A stretch of DNA of 64,000 bases from Brachynemurus nebulosus (GCA_035578155.1 JAPWDM010000048.1:1889001-1953000); one strand, 5' to 3'. Shown: positions 32,994 to 45,799, numbered from the stretch's first letter. The notes: generated by a model from the letters alone, not told the origin. Numbers and translations: made by a program.

Positions 32994-35858
32994 CCTCGTG
33001 GGTACTAATGTCCATTACTGTACACAAAATTTTTGTAGTCATAAAGTCCGGGGAAAAAAAAGTTGTTTCCATATTGGAAATTTTCATTTAAAATTTAATC
33101 TCTGTAATATCCGAAATAAGAAAATAACATTAATTACTCAGTACAAGATTTTTTATAAATTTTATTGAAAAAACAAAATATGTCCTTATATGAGTACATC
33201 AGTACTCTATACATAAAATTAATAAATAAGTATCACCCATTAGATATCAAAAATTACAAAATAAATAGTATTAAAAATCATAAAATAAAATACATATTAT
33301 GTTACTATATCAAAAAATCACAATTAAATGTCATAACTCATAATCATAAATATATTTATATCAAAATTAAAAAGAAATAAATACCCAATATTTATGTTTA
33401 AATCACAGAATAAATTGTATACATAAATTACATATGTTTTATTTCATTACGTATTGTATTAGATAAGATTATGTTGTATGAAATAAAAAGAAGCAATTAT
33501 GTTTCGTCTTTAAACATAGGAAAACATTACACTTTACACATCTGACTCTACTTTTGGCTTTGCAGCCTTTTTGCCGACAGCGATTTGAAAATCTCTGATC
33601 TACCATTTCGGGGAGATGAACTGCCCCTTTTTTTCTAATACTAACGGGAGGCAAGCATTGGCGTCTACCATCGGAGTAGATAGTGAATTCCTCATCGTTA
33701 CTATCTGTGATATCATCTTCAAGTGCGCTTTCTAATAATTCTTCACTAAGTTCCATACGAAAATCTATTAATTGTAAGATATTGTGATTTGGAATTTTTT
33801 TTTTAATACAGTCATCACGATATAATATCCATGAATTTGTTACAGCTAAATCAATAAAATGATAAATTACTCTGCTGGTCCATCTGTTGGTTCTTGTTTT
33901 GTTTCTATAATAGCTAATCATCCTGTCATTGAGATCTACGCCACCCATGTAATCATTATACTCTTTAACAATCTTCGGTCTATTAATATTAATAAATTGA
34001 TTATAAAATTTTGACCAACGTCTGCACGTATCCTCTTGTAGTTTGCCCCATTCCGTAGACATTAAAAATATTGCCCGATTATCATACCATTTTACAATGG
34101 ATATTTTTGGATTTTCTTTGACAAATTGTTCAGAAATACCTCTATAAATTTTCATAAATTTATCTTCAGTAAATGTAATGCCCTTCGGAATATATTTTTT
34201 CATGATGGTCCCTGTAGAAAGTATAGAGCGATTTAGTAATTCCACCAATAATTTTTCTGTCGTGAAATATCTGTCAAAATAGAGAGATGAACCAGGGGGG
34301 ACAGTTTCCGATAATTTTAGAACAGCTGCTTCTCCTACATTGAAGGAAGAATTAATATTTTCAAATGTATAATTTTTTCCTTGGTAAATATGAAAATCTA
34401 AAACCAAACCATTTTTATTGGCTAAAACAAAATTTTTTAGACCAACCGGGTTTGGTTTATTCGGTACAAATTGACGACACTCGAAACGTCCTGTGAATGG
34501 AATTATTTGCTCATCAATAGCCATATTTTCATCCCGATTAAGTTTTAAACATGTACTTCTGATTGATTCCAAAAAGGGTCGCACTTTCCATAGTTTATCA
34601 TAATTTTTTATTTCATCTGGTATATCTAAGTCATTTACTACCTTCAAGTACTTTTTAATTTCAAAAAATCGATCTCGGCTCATTGCCCTACATATTGCCA
34701 AAACTTTGGTTGACTTTGCCCAAAACATTTTCAACCTTGGGTATCCCAGAGTTGACATTAATATAAGTATACCGATAAATTTCTTTATTTCAATGATACT
34801 AACATTGATTGATTTGCCAGTTGCTTGCATTGAACGAATATTTGTACACATCTGTATATTTTCGATGCATGTATCGCTTGTGTATTCCTTGAAATACTGG
34901 CTGGGTGTCCAGTTAGTTCTATCATTTGAAAATGCAAAATTTTCCTGCTTTTGTTTGTGACATTTTTTTACATTAAATTCATCAGTTTCCCCCCAGTTAC
35001 CTTTTGTCGTTTTTGACCTCTTTTATTTTGTGTTTCCTTTGGACGCTTCCTATTATTTTCATTGTCGATTTCATTTATTGTAACATTTTCTTTACATTCC
35101 TCACAAACAAATTCATAATCATCATTTTCCAAGTAGCTTTCTTTAAAAGGCATTTCTACATCCTTAATTCTTTCCCAATTAATCCCGTAAAAATCTTCAT
35201 CGTCGTCTTCAAATTCAGATGTATTACCATTTTCTATTATTGTTAATATTTCGTCCGCGGTAAGATTTTTAAAAGCCATAACTTCTTTAAAATCTTAACG
35301 TAACTGAAAAAATTAACATTATTATTAATTATTAATTTTAAATTATTATTAATTTTATCGTTAAATGCAACAATAATATATTTAAAAATTACAAGTTTGT
35401 GCAAGTATGTAGGTATGCAATTATACGCAAATCTGTGCTTAATTCCTAATGTCCTCAAATGAACACATTTAAAAAAAGGATATATTAACCTCGCTAAATA
35501 ACAATAATAATTTGAATTTATTTTAAAACTATCTTTAGATATCACACTTTTCAGTAATTTAATATTTATTGTACAGAAATTTCAAGAAACCACTTAATTA
35601 ATTAATTAAATTTACTGTTTATAAATTCCCACTTACCAAATTTTAACACGAGCGTGCGTACACCTGAATCAACATAAAAAAGTACATTTGTGCGCATTAA
35701 ATACTTTAAAATGTATATAGTTGAATAAACTTTAAAATAAATTAATTTACGAAAAAATAAAGATTTGGTATTATGAAAAAAAATGTGCACGTAGGTGGAC
35801 AAAATAACGTGTCAGGACTTTATTACTTCTTTTTTTTTTAACGGTCCGGACTCAAGAG
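32994..35858 (-). mobile_element. piggyBac element nested in the Harbinger element
   Basis: TTAA at 32990-32993 and 35859-35862 flank imperfect inverted ends, CCTCGTGGGTAC on the left and the complement of CCTCTTGAGTCC on the right. It is 2865 bp with a transposase on the minus strand. Removing it rejoins Harbinger sequence, so it is the younger insertion. Confidence 0.87.
33469..35279 (-). pseudogene. piggyBac transposase, one frameshift from intact
   Basis: Two frames cover one protein. The N-terminal part (34968-35279) is acidic then basic and Arg/Lys-rich (NNRKRPKETQNKRGQKRQK). The frame then breaks at a run of six G (minus strand, near 34985). The main part continues through DRTNWTPSQYF and the 460-aa stretch to 33469. 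Counting from the Met at 34851, the catalytic acidic residues fall at Asp113 (AIDEQIIPF), Asp193 (YFDRYFT), Asp306 and Asp309 (GGVDLNDRM), all present. A C-terminal cysteine-rich domain (CRQKGCKAKSRVRCVKCNVF, then CLKTKHNC) is intact. The enzyme would excise and insert TTAA-flanked DNA. The single homopolymer slip could be biological or a sequencing error. Confidence 0.88.
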
Positions 35859-36254
35859 GTTAAGACAAATGTCAGTGTCTGCTATGTCGTATCTCCTAGG
35901 TGTGCAGCAGTTTTGTGTTTTCAATGCAATTTAAATGTACTCAAGCGATGCGTGTCTCCAAGCGACACATATCTTATGTCTCTTATGTCGTATCTGCTGT
36001 GTCGTATCTGCTAGGTGTGCAGCCGCACTTAATGTTAGACAGCCAAACAAGTCGGTGCAAGTGGTTTTAATAAAAATTAAATTGATTCTTTTTTCCAAAA
36101 CTTAAAATGTATGTACGATAAATGTGGATCTACTTCATTTACAGTTTATAATGTGGACGAAATGAGTATACTAACAGTTCCTTATAAATTTCCGAAAATA
36201 ATCATACAAAAGGGAATGAAAACGTTGTGTCTGGGGAAAAAGGACAAACAGTTA

Positions 36255-37925
36255 GGGTAGGGTCGTGTAAGATGGCGCGATCGGTAAGAGTGCGCACTCC
36301 TGTTTTCTCGAAACAGGAACGAAATTTGTAACCAACTTTAATCGTGTTTTGAAGTGTTCGGGTATCTGTAATTACTCATCAAAAATACTGATTTACGACA
36401 TAATTCCGATATTCTAGATAAGTTTAAAATTTTTAGTACGATTTGATATTATTTTTTTCGAATTTGAATGTGTTACTACGGTTTATGTCGAAACAAGTTA
36501 AAAGTTATAGATGTTCCTGAGGCTAGTAAAGTTAGTCACGAACTAGCTTTGATCAAAGAGTATGGGATAGAGGAGAAAAAGAAATATAAGTTTTTAGTGA
36601 CATCTTGAGTCTGTGGCAACCAACTATAAAGTTTGTCGGCCTTTACGGGGCCGACGAGGTAATTGAATTTTTTGAAAGGGTCTAGCAGACTTACCATATG
36701 GAAATTGCACTGACGTCATTGGACATAGTTTAACCTTTTAAATATTGCTTCTTTGCCCAAAGTACTGATACTCGTGATTTTAGATCTCTGCTCCCACTTA
36801 TAAGGGAGATATGGAGGTAACAACCCCTAACGATATTTTCTTTTTTCTCAGAAACTATGCTAGATATTTGAATGAATCGGACGCCAAAAAATAGATATCA
36901 ATCAGCTCTATATTTAGTAATTTTTTAAATTTTGGATTAATTTTCAGAAGTGTAAAACACTATATTTATTATTTAAGGGTGGTCTTTTATATGAACCACT
37001 GGGGATACACCAACCAAATAAATATTATATAATCATCTGAGAGTCTGCTTTAACATATTATAAATACAAAAGTTTGCATTTGGTGGAACATGGTTAAAAA
37101 TAACAACGAATATAATATGTAATTGATATTATATTTTTATCACCTTATTACATCTAATATATGTAAATCTTACATATGGGGCATTCTTTCCAAACGGGAG
37201 ACCCCATGCAGTCCAAAATTGGTGTTACTTAAAATAAGTCTGCAATAGCTCAAATTCAAGCTTATGAACCCTACTTTTCAAATATGAGTGGCAAAATTGA
37301 TCTTACACAATAATACCTTCAATATGGCAGTTGGCGTTCGATTCATTCAAATATCTATCATAGTTTCTGAGAAAAGAGAAAATATCGTTAGGGGTTGTTA
37401 CCCCCATATCTGCCTTATAAGTGGGAGCAGAGATCTAAAATCATGAGTATCAGTACTTTGGGCAAAGAAACACTTTTTAAAAGGTTAAACTATGTCCAAT
37501 GACATCAGTGTAATTTCCATATGATAAGTCTGCTACACCCTTTGAACTTTGAAGTATGAAACATGCGTTTAGGTTAATGACAGTTGAATGAGTTGAATGT
37601 TAAGATTTCTTGCAGTAGTTGAAAAATTTATATAATAATTTAATAGTTTGATAAGAAATGGTTACTCGATAAAAAATGGCGCGTCTTACTTGGTAGAGGC
37701 GCTGAAACTGGTATACTACGATTTTACATTAGTTCTTATGGACTGTTTCTCCTCTATCCCATACTCTTTGGTTTTAATCACTTTAATTTGTGTCAGTACG
37801 TGTGGATGGTTCCCACAGAATGATTTTGTTGATAATAGACAGACGTGTAAGATGGCGCAGTACAAAGGCGTGTAAGACGACGCGCGCATTCTTACACGAC
37901 AGTTTCCTTTATTACGTTTTTCTTT
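36255..37925. repeat. Inverted-repeat region with GTGTAAGATGGCGC motif, split by a foldback
   Basis: GGGTCGTGTAAGATGGCGCG at 36257 has relatives at 37843 and, inverted, near 37885, and again near 54775-54975. Blocks around 36480-36610 (AAAGAGTATGGGATAGAGGA) recur inverted at about 37740-37790. This is a relic of a repetitive element, not a gene. Confidence 0.6.
36675..37543. mobile_element. Foldback element with 215-bp arms
   Basis: Left arm about 36675-36890 and right arm about 37325-37543 are near-perfect complements; for example GACTTACCATATGGAAATT and AATTTCCATATGATAAGTC, and CCCCTAACGATATTTTCTTT with its complement. The 430-bp centre is AT-rich and non-coding. Confidence 0.88.
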
Positions 37926-38293
37926 AACTTTTCTAGGGAATTCTATACAGCAAACTTTCGTACAACGTAATTTCGTGTAATCCAAGTTCCTACATCAAAA
38001 GTTTACGATTACGAAAATTAACGATAACTAAATAATTTTTTTTTGAAATATTCTATTGTTATATAAAATCGGTGAGACTAGTGGAGCCTAAAATTAACCA
38101 ATTATAACCAATTTATAAAAAGTAATTCGATATCGATAATTCTCGATAAGGAAAACTACATGTTAATAGTCGCAAAATGTTTGGAATTCCCATAATTTTC
38201 TTTGCTTAAACCTTCAAAAATTTCGTTATTTTTTCGCTACGACGCATAGTGGGGCCAAATCCTAAAAAGCTGGCCAAAAGTCGAAAACGTTAT
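37926..38293. other. Repeat-derived spacer
   Basis: The text AGTGGGGCCAAATCC (near 38253) and TGGCCAAAAGTCGAAAA recur inverted at 44265-44300, and CTTAAACCTTCAAAAATTT recurs near 54599. No gene. Confidence 0.5.
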
Positions 38294-40201
38294 AAAGGGC
38301 ATAGCCGGGTAAGATAGGGAAAACGGCCCTTGACGCAAAATTGATTGTTTTTATAAGAAATAATACTTCTTAGCCCCAGATACATTCCTGCCAAATTTTA
38401 ACCCTCCGAGGCTAATAGTTTATGAATGCACAAACAGACAAAAATTTTCAAAAAAAATTTTTTTTGACGAAATTACTGAGCCGATTTATTTGAGTTTAAT
38501 ATACATGGTGTACCCACCTTAGGCGAAGTAATAAAAAAAAATTAACGTTATTTCCCTTTATTATACTAATTTTTTTAAATTTTTAAATTTAAAAAAAAAA
38601 TTTTTTTGGCACTTATGTGTTAGCGACACCCACTATTTTTTGTTCAATAATTTGTCTCTTAGTACTCTATAACATATATTTTTATGGAAAAATTTTAGTT
38701 GGTAGAACATAGTAATATTCCAATACAAATGCATGCTATGTTCGGTACTGCATATATTACTTATGTATAAAAAGCACCATAAAATAAAGCATCTGTCTTA
38801 TTTCTAAAACACAGTAGAACTCTAAGGAGTGCAATAAAATGTTCTCTTGCCCCCTGAGTTGCAGTTCTTGGAGTTCCTGTGACGGTATAAGAAATATATA
38901 TTTTGAGTTGTTATAAAAAATACGTTTTAACTTGCGAAAAAATAATTTTCAAGGTTAATTTTACCATGCATCTGAATATTTGAATGAAATCAATAAAATT
39001 ATCTCAGCATACTTACTAATTAAAATTATATGTAACTCAACAAAAACTATAAGTTTTAGAAACTTTATTCAAGTAAAGATAATAATAATAACAATAATAC
39101 GTCTTAAATGTTATATTGCTTTAATAATAATAAACATTAACTTAATAAATTCGGAAGAAAACTTCAACAATGTCTAGTAATAACAACAATCCGGCTAAAA
39201 CCTGTTGTAGTTATTACATGTACATATAACTAACTTGAAGAAAGTAGTGTACATTTGTATGCAATATGTAGCTCGTCCCTCTCACTTGAAGTTTTTGTTG
39301 CACTTCTTAAGGAGGTGCAGAAAGTGGATTTTTTCTGTAATATAATTACATACGTTCATAACTACGACAAACAAACTTAGACAAACGTTTAGCTTTATCT
39401 GCCGTTTGTCTTATTTTGTTAACAGGATGACGGGTCATGGGGAATTATAACGAAATGACCAACTGGTATACTATTTTGACAGTTAATCAACTTTCTATGA
39501 AATTGTTGACATCGTAAGACGTGATGTATGAGCTTGACGTCTTACAAAGGAAAATCAATGTCTACAAAAGAGTAATCAATGTCTATTTTGTTTTATTTAT
39601 AAAAAAAGACAAACGGCAAATAGCGTTGGACTTTTGTAAATTTAAACTAGTTTATAGTAGTTATGAACGTATGTAAATATATTATTTTAGAAATAGGGTA
39701 AATATTTTACTTTATAGTCCTTTTTATACATTAGTAATATATGTAGTACCGAACATGGCATGAATTTGTATTGAAATATTACTATGTTCTACCAACTAAA
39801 ATTTTTCCATAAAAATATATGTTATAGAGTACTAAGAGACATATTATTGAACAAAAAATGGTGGGTGCCGCTAACGCGTAAGTGCCAAAAAAAAATTTTC
39901 TTAAATTTAAAACTTTAAAAAAATTAGTGTAATAAAGGGATATAACGTTAATTTTTTTTTCTATTACTTCGCCTAAGAAGGGTACACAATATATATTAAA
40001 CTCAAATAAATCGGCTCAGTGATTTCGTCAAAAAAAATTTTTTTTGAAAATTTTTGTCTGTTTGTGTATTCATAAACTATTAGCCTCGGAGGGTTGAAAT
40101 TTGGCAGGAATGTATCTGGGGCTAAGAAGTATTATTTCCTATAAACACAATCAATTTTGCGTCAAGGACCGTTTTCCCTATCTTAACGGGCTATGCCCTT
40201 T
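38294..40201. mobile_element. Large foldback element with about 520-bp arms
   Basis: Left arm (38294 to about 38815) and right arm (about 39685-40201) are complementary: AAAGGGCATAGCC with GGCTATGCCCTTT, CATTCCTGCCAAATTTTAAC with its complement, and TATATTTTTATGGAAAAATT with its complement. The 870-bp centre includes a block (CTATTTTGACAGTTAA..GTTGACATCGTAAGACGTGA) that also occurs near 15236. No transposase. Confidence 0.9.
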
Positions 40202-40788
40202 GATAGAAAGTGTGCACTCCAGGGTTTTCGGGGTCGCTGATCATGAATCCGAAGTCAAAATTTGAAATAAAAACAAAATGGCGGATTTGATATGAATCAC
40301 TTTTATAGAGAAAGTACAAAACAGATCCGTGTGTTATATAATACGGTAAAACATACACAGTTAATTTAAAGTTCATGGATCGTCATCCAAAGCATAATTT
40401 GATTCATAAAATTAAAATTCAATAAAATATAAATTCAATAAAAAATAAAATAAAATTTTACAAAATCATATAGGGTAAGAGACCCGATGACCGATCACTA
40501 TTTTTAGCTGTATCATTAAATTAGCTTAAAAAAATTAAAAAATAAACAAAACACCCATTTTTTTTTCTTAATAAGTATGAAACCAAGTTTTTTTTTAATC
40601 CAATGGATATGTTTTTAAGAAAATATAACCCAAAAATTTTGATTTATTAATGTTTTTGTTTTATAATTTGTTGACGTCTATGAAAAAGCGGACAGAATAT
40701 ATTAACCTCCTTTGAAAGATCAATACACTGACCCCTATGAAAAATCGCGCATTAATGTACATGACGTACAGTAGTACAAACCTTCTAC
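40202..40788. other. Non-coding AT-rich DNA
   Basis: No supported feature. The 61-aa minus frame at 40191-40376 overlaps the foldback end and has no recognisable motif. Confidence 0.5.
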
Positions 40789-40939
40789 TATCGAATATTT
40801 GAACCATTCTCTTCCAGCCACTTTGACACTCTATCCACTACTAGGTGAGGCTCTATGTCATAGAGTATTATCATAGAGTGACATCTAGTGAAACATAGAA
40901 CGTCAAAGCAAAAGCCAAGAATGGTTTAAATATTCGATA
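40789..40939. mobile_element. Short 151-bp MITE
   Basis: Ends are TATCGAATATTTGAACCATT and its near-complement (one mismatch in 22). The centre contains a further stem around CTATGTCATAGAGT..ATCATAGAGTGACAT. Non-coding. Confidence 0.7.
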
Positions 40940-41549
40940 AAATAAACCACTAAAATCACAATTTCGTTTCGCTCTCTGCTGATGTTTTAAAAAAACATTG
41001 TGTAAGTTCTGACTTAGCCGTTAACCATTATGAATTTTTAAACAGTTAAATTAAGTTTATATTGTATCTCTATGTGTCGTTTCAGATCTAATACATATAC
41101 ATATTATGTTTGACGTTTTTATTTGATAATATATAAATAACAATTTGGAAGTTTTAATTCAATATTAATTATTTTTCAATTGATTTTACGTTCTGAAATA
41201 AATAAAATATTAAAGTAAAATTATAAAAACGGTTAGTTAAGTGTTTTAAACCCAAAAATTAATTAAAAATGTTTATAAAATAGATATGCAATATATAATT
41301 CTCAAAATGCGATACCCAACTCTAAAACTCAGATCCCAAGAAGAATCAGTCATACAAATAATATTTAACGCATATAAAATTTAATTTAGCTATCCTAATC
41401 TCTTAAGTGGACTAATAACAATTATTTGTATACTTTTATTATGCTAATAACTTTAAAAATTCGGTGAAAAATGTTACAATTTATAACTCATGTGTTTTGA
41501 ATAATGATCATCCATCATATTAAAAATTCACGAATTCAACAAAAATTTT

Positions 41550-41620
<71 letters not shown>

Positions 41621-42570
41621 TTCTTAAATTAAGTGAGGAGACATTAAATGTGAGGTGAATTTAAATTGAAAAATAATCATTCTATTAATAATAATTTTTT
41701 TTATCAAAGGTTTCTTTCAGAAATAACTTCATTAAGATATAAATGTCAAAACTGTTCGGACTTATAACCCCGATCGACAATGGGGTCTTTTACCCTATTG
41801 TTATTTTTTCTCAAACAGTTTCTTCTTCAACGGTTTAGAATATAAGGTTTAATATTAACATAATTATTTAAGTAAAATAGAAGCATTAACCATCAACTAG
41901 AAAACAATTTCTCGTTTTTGCAACTTTTTTTTTAGGAATATTTAATTAGTTTATCCGTATATTATGTATGCTTCAATCATTGTTAGTCCTTTCCATAATT
42001 ACAAGAAAATAGCTTATTGGGCAATTCCAACAAACAAACAGACGATTGAGAGAGAAAATATTCTTTTAAATATTCTTCATTCGTGTTTAGTGCTTAGTTA
42101 TGCTTTCTTAAATATCTTATTATGCTTTAATTTTATTTTTGCAGATTAATTTATTTTTAACATTTTTATTTTAGTTTAGTAATAAGTTTTTTAAGTAAAT
42201 TTTTATTTTCATTATCGTTTTATATTATTTTATAGTTGCTAATAGTTTTTTTTTTTTTACGAAAAAGGAATTTAAAATTAAATTTTAATGTTTAGAAAAA
42301 ATAAATGATTCCACGTCGTTAATGTACGAACTTCAGAAAACTATGTTTTACATTGCAAGAACTCACGTCAATGGCACACAGGCAGTTAGATGCAGCTAGT
42401 TTTAATTTTTTTCCATTCAATAATAGTTCCATCTACAATATGCCATTGCAATTGGTCGAGTCGCAGAAGTCTGTAGAAATTATAAACTTTTCTCTACGTG
42501 TTTAAAATTTTCCGTTGTAATCTTTCGTTTATTTTCATACAAATGATTCGTCTATGGTTATCGCATAAAG
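40940..42570. other. AT-rich non-coding stretch with an (AT)n tract
   Basis: Apart from the TA dinucleotide run at 41552-41616 I see no gene or structured repeat. Short frames around 41964-42149 show no family motif. Confidence 0.5.
41552..41616. repeat. (AT)n microsatellite
   Basis: TA run of about 65 bp, followed by GTATTTCTT. Confidence 0.98.
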
Positions 42571-42907
42571 TACCCAGTGAACATTTTTCTGCAAATTTTA
42601 TGTCACAGTGACAGAACTAAAAATCACATGTTACATAAAATGTGAGTCACATGACTCACATGAAACTTACAATTTCCCACTTATAAACGTAACATTGTGA
42701 CGTAAGATTGTTATGTTCTTGTTACGTTTCAGGAAAATATTACTTGGATGTTACCTTATAGATAAAAATACGCCTTACGCCTTCTTTTGCAAAAACAAAT
42801 TCAAAATTTCCTTTTTTTGTTTATTATTAACATTACATACACATAGTACCAACTTATTGTCATATACATACGTCATACACCTAAATAATTATTATTTTTT
42901 TTCTTTT

Positions 42908-42992
42908 GTTGACTGTTGCAGAATTCGATCCGTATATTATCCAAGCTGAAACATCTTTTAAATTATCGATAGTCTTAACCACTAGACCAAAC
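42908..42992 (-). other. tRNA-like (pol III A/B box) module, copy 1
   Basis: The minus strand reads GTTTGGTCTAGTGGTTAAG (A-box-like), then about 45 bases on GGATCGAATTC (B-box-like), followed by CAACAGTCAA and an A-rich run. It resembles a tRNA D-arm and T-arm, but the acceptor and anticodon arms are not convincing, so it is tRNA-derived rather than a tRNA gene. Confidence 0.6.
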
Positions 42993-43190
42993 TCACTTAT
43001 TTATTGGCATCGTTATATATTAATATATATCACAAAATAGTAAATAAAGCCTTACAAGAATTTTCATAACAGTTTCATTTTTAAATTAATAACAAAATTA
43101 ACGTTGTTTTAATGAAATGCCACAATCATGACTCTTTTGTTATGTTTTTGTGACGTATCAATATTAATAAAACATTAGTCCATCCATTTC

Positions 43191-43316
43191 ATCCATCCAT
43201 TTTTGTATAAGTCGATTTATGTTATTTGTTATATGGGTTAGGGGTTATATTATATAATATAACCCATAATCCGTATAACAAATAACATAAATCGACTTAT
43301 ACAAAAATGGATGGAT
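43191..43316. repeat. Perfect palindrome with 42-bp arms
   Basis: 43191-43232 and 43275-43316 are exact reverse complements. The 42-base spacer itself contains GGTTATATTATATAATATAACC-like symmetry. It sits at the middle of TA-flanked element copy 1, whose wider flanks are also partly complementary. Confidence 0.95.
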
Positions 43317-43975
43317 GATATTTTGGAAGCCAACAGGGGATAGATTGAAAAAAAAAACTACAGGAATCTTTAAATTGATAATTCCTCGTGAATTGATACA
43401 TTTAAAATTAATATGGTAACAAAACATTTCACAAAAGTGACAAGTGAAATGTTTTATTAATATTGATACGTCACAAAAACAACAAAAGAGTCATGATTGT
43501 GGCATTTCATTAAAACAACGTTAATACGTCACAAAAACATAACATAAGAGTACTGTTGTGACGTTTTGATTAAAGAAACATTGTTAGGTCATCAGGACAT
43601 AACAAAAGAGTCGTGGTTGTGACATTTCATTAAAGTAACGTTAATACGTCACAAAAACATAACATAAAAGTCAGTTCTGTGAGGTTTTATCAAAGTAACA
43701 TTGTTAGGTTGCGAAGACGTAACATAAGAGTCACCCTGTGACGTTTTATCAAAGCAACCTTGATACATCACCTAAACGTAACACAGTAGTCACAAATGTG
43801 ACATTTTATTACAGTCACAATGGCATGTAACTGTTACGTAACATACAGGTAACAATTAAGTATATAACATAAAACTCTAATTTTATATAATTGTTATGTC
43901 ACCCATAAGTCAAAAAAGTTACGTAACTTGTTATTTCCTTGTTACATCACATTTACATTCTATGTTCACTGGGTA

Positions 43976-45222
43976 TTATTATTAATTTTGTGTTATATAA
44001 TGATTTTCTATTTATTTTCAGCTATTGATTCCATTTTTAAAAATTGAAATCGATTGATTTTTAGAGATTTGGCGTCCTTTTGAATATAGCGTTGAAATAT
44101 TTGTTCACTACACGACGCGTCTACCTCGATTGAGAGTTCTCTTTCAGCTATCCTACAGTAGCAGGTATAAAAGATAGGGCGCGCTAAAATCTGAAATTAG
44201 ACCTTCGGACTCTTACGCAACCTAACCCACGACTATAAATTACCGGAACATAAACTCTATTTTTCGACTTTTGGCCAGCTTTTTGGGATTTGGCCCCACT
44301 GTGCAACGCATCGTTCACGAGGTATTTACGATCAAAAGTTTACGCTTAGAAAAGTTACCAAAAATTAATTTCTTTTTAAATGTGTTGTTGCTGACCCAAT
44401 CAATCGGACTAATGGAGCCTAAATTAATCAGTTTTAATCAATTTATGATAGGTAATTCGGTATCGATAAATTTCGATAACGAAAAGTATAGGTATACGCA
44501 AAGTTTCTGAGCGATCAAAGTCCACTTTACAGTACTCCGTTAAATAAATGAAGGTAAGGGTCTACACCATTAAAAAAAATCATATTTATAAATATTTAAA
44601 TATATTATAACTATGTAAGAGTATTTTTCATAAAAAATTTTTCCTGTTAGTATTTAATATTTTAAAACTGGTAGCGTTAAGTCGTTTTGAAACATTAAAT
44701 TTCTTATTGCAGGTATTTTTAGTTTTAATTATATTACATATTTCTTGTAGTTTAGAAACGTTTCATTTTTTATATTTTATACTTATCTGAACAATTTACT
44801 AAATATTGCAAATAATAAAATGGTAAACACTTTTCTCTTCTAAAATCAGTACTTTTCAGTTGTTAATTAAATGAAATGTATTCAATTTTATTGAACTATC
44901 TGTTGCAGTCATAAAACCTACTTTTATAAATGTTGCTATTATTATGAATTTTTCAATAAAATCTGTATATTAATTTTACAAAATTTGTATGTTTCCAAAT
45001 AAATTTGTAATTTCTAGAATCAGTACTTTACTTAGCTTTGGCTAGTCAAGCGCTTTACCTGCGAGATACAATTTTCAATATTTTAACATTTTTTTTTTTT
45101 TAAATTTATTGTATTCTTGATTATTATTATACTTTTTTTACTTTATATTTTAATCGGATTTTTATCTGTTGATATTTAATTAATTTAAATATGGAAATGA
45201 CTACGAGTATTAAAAATTAAAT
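43976..45222. other. Repeat-derived non-coding region
   Basis: Around 44262-44500 are pieces shared with 37990-38290 (partly inverted). The rest is AT-rich with no gene. Confidence 0.5.
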
Positions 45223-45799
45223 GTTAAGTCCACAAGCAAAACTTTTAATTTTAAATGTGTTAATGTTTATGAAAAGTGAAAGTGATGGTGTGAAAATCCC
45301 ATTAACTCAAGTAAAAATAGTGTTAATGCAGCTACGGATATATCGCTGGTAACTTTAACTAGAATAGCTAGTGAAGCAAAAAAAAAAAAAAAATGATGGA
45401 TCGGAAGATATTTTTGTTGAAAAAGAAAGAAAAAACATGTAGGTAAAACATAAAACAGATCTGGACAGCTTCGATAAGGGAGTACTTAATGATATTATAC
45501 AAAATATTTTTACGACAGAAAAAATTGTTCCCATATTGAAAAACATTCATAGAAAATTTGTTCAAGCAGTTAATTATACTGGAAGCAAAGACAGTTTACG
45601 AAGAATTATGTTAAGTATAGGTTATAGATGGCGAAAAACCAGAAATAATAGACCAGTTTTAGCGAAAGAGCCGGCAAAGCGAAATAAAAGAATTGATTAT
45701 TTAAGAAAAATAACGGAATATCGAAATGAGGGGAGGTCAATTGTTTTTATGAATGAATTGTATGACGAATGTATGATGAATTGTATGGATGAATGGTAA
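45223..45799 (+). pseudogene. Tc1/IS630-type transposase relic
   Basis: The open tail (45536-45799) reads SLRRIMLSIGYRWRKTRNNR, then KRIDYLRKITEYRNEGRSIV and FMNELYDE, which matches the helix-turn-helix to first-DDE-Asp region of an insect IS630/Tc1-like transposase family (usual form LGFRWRKT.NNR..L, REEGRPIVY.DE). The upstream 45223-45535 contains related pieces in shifting frames with stops and a 16-A run. The protein ends just where the catalytic domain should begin, so it is dead. Confidence 0.75.

Larger units (their letters stand above)
31916..36028 (+). mobile_element. PIF/Harbinger element with internal deletion and nested piggyBac
   Basis: Terminal inverted repeats of about 48 bp: left GGCTGCACACCTAGCAGATA and onward through ACGACACAGCAGATACGACA, with the exact complement at the right end. 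TTA duplications at 31913-31915 and 36029-36031 match the 3-bp TWA target of PIF/Harbinger. A transposase N-terminal exon (32058-32374) is present, but its catalytic exons are not found. A piggyBac element (32994-35858) is inserted at a TTAA. A minus-strand fragment near 32540-32640 (SSTPYSPTISDSSW) may be the remnant of the second, Myb-like Harbinger gene. Confidence 0.88.
42573..43973 (-). mobile_element. TA-flanked element with CCCAGTGAACAT ends and tRNA-like module, copy 1
   Basis: Perfect inverted ends CCCAGTGAACAT / ATGTTCACTGGG lie between TA dinucleotides (42571-42572 and 43974-43975). The body is full of CGTCACAAAAACATAACATA and GTGACGTTTTAT-type repeats of roughly 64-bp period, a 42-bp-arm perfect palindrome, and a tRNA-like module. 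The element is oriented opposite to its relative at 49891-53382. No transposase is encoded. TA targets suggest a Tc1/mariner-type partner. Confidence 0.85.

Noticed and set aside
33165..33380. 71-aa Lys/Ile/Tyr-rich frame
   Set aside because: Low-complexity AT-rich composition within the piggyBac 3' region; no family motif.
42908..42992. Possible genuine tRNA gene (same for 52982-53066)
   Set aside because: A- and B-box-like motifs are present, but paired acceptor and anticodon arms and a consistent anticodon are not; both copies lie inside transposons.
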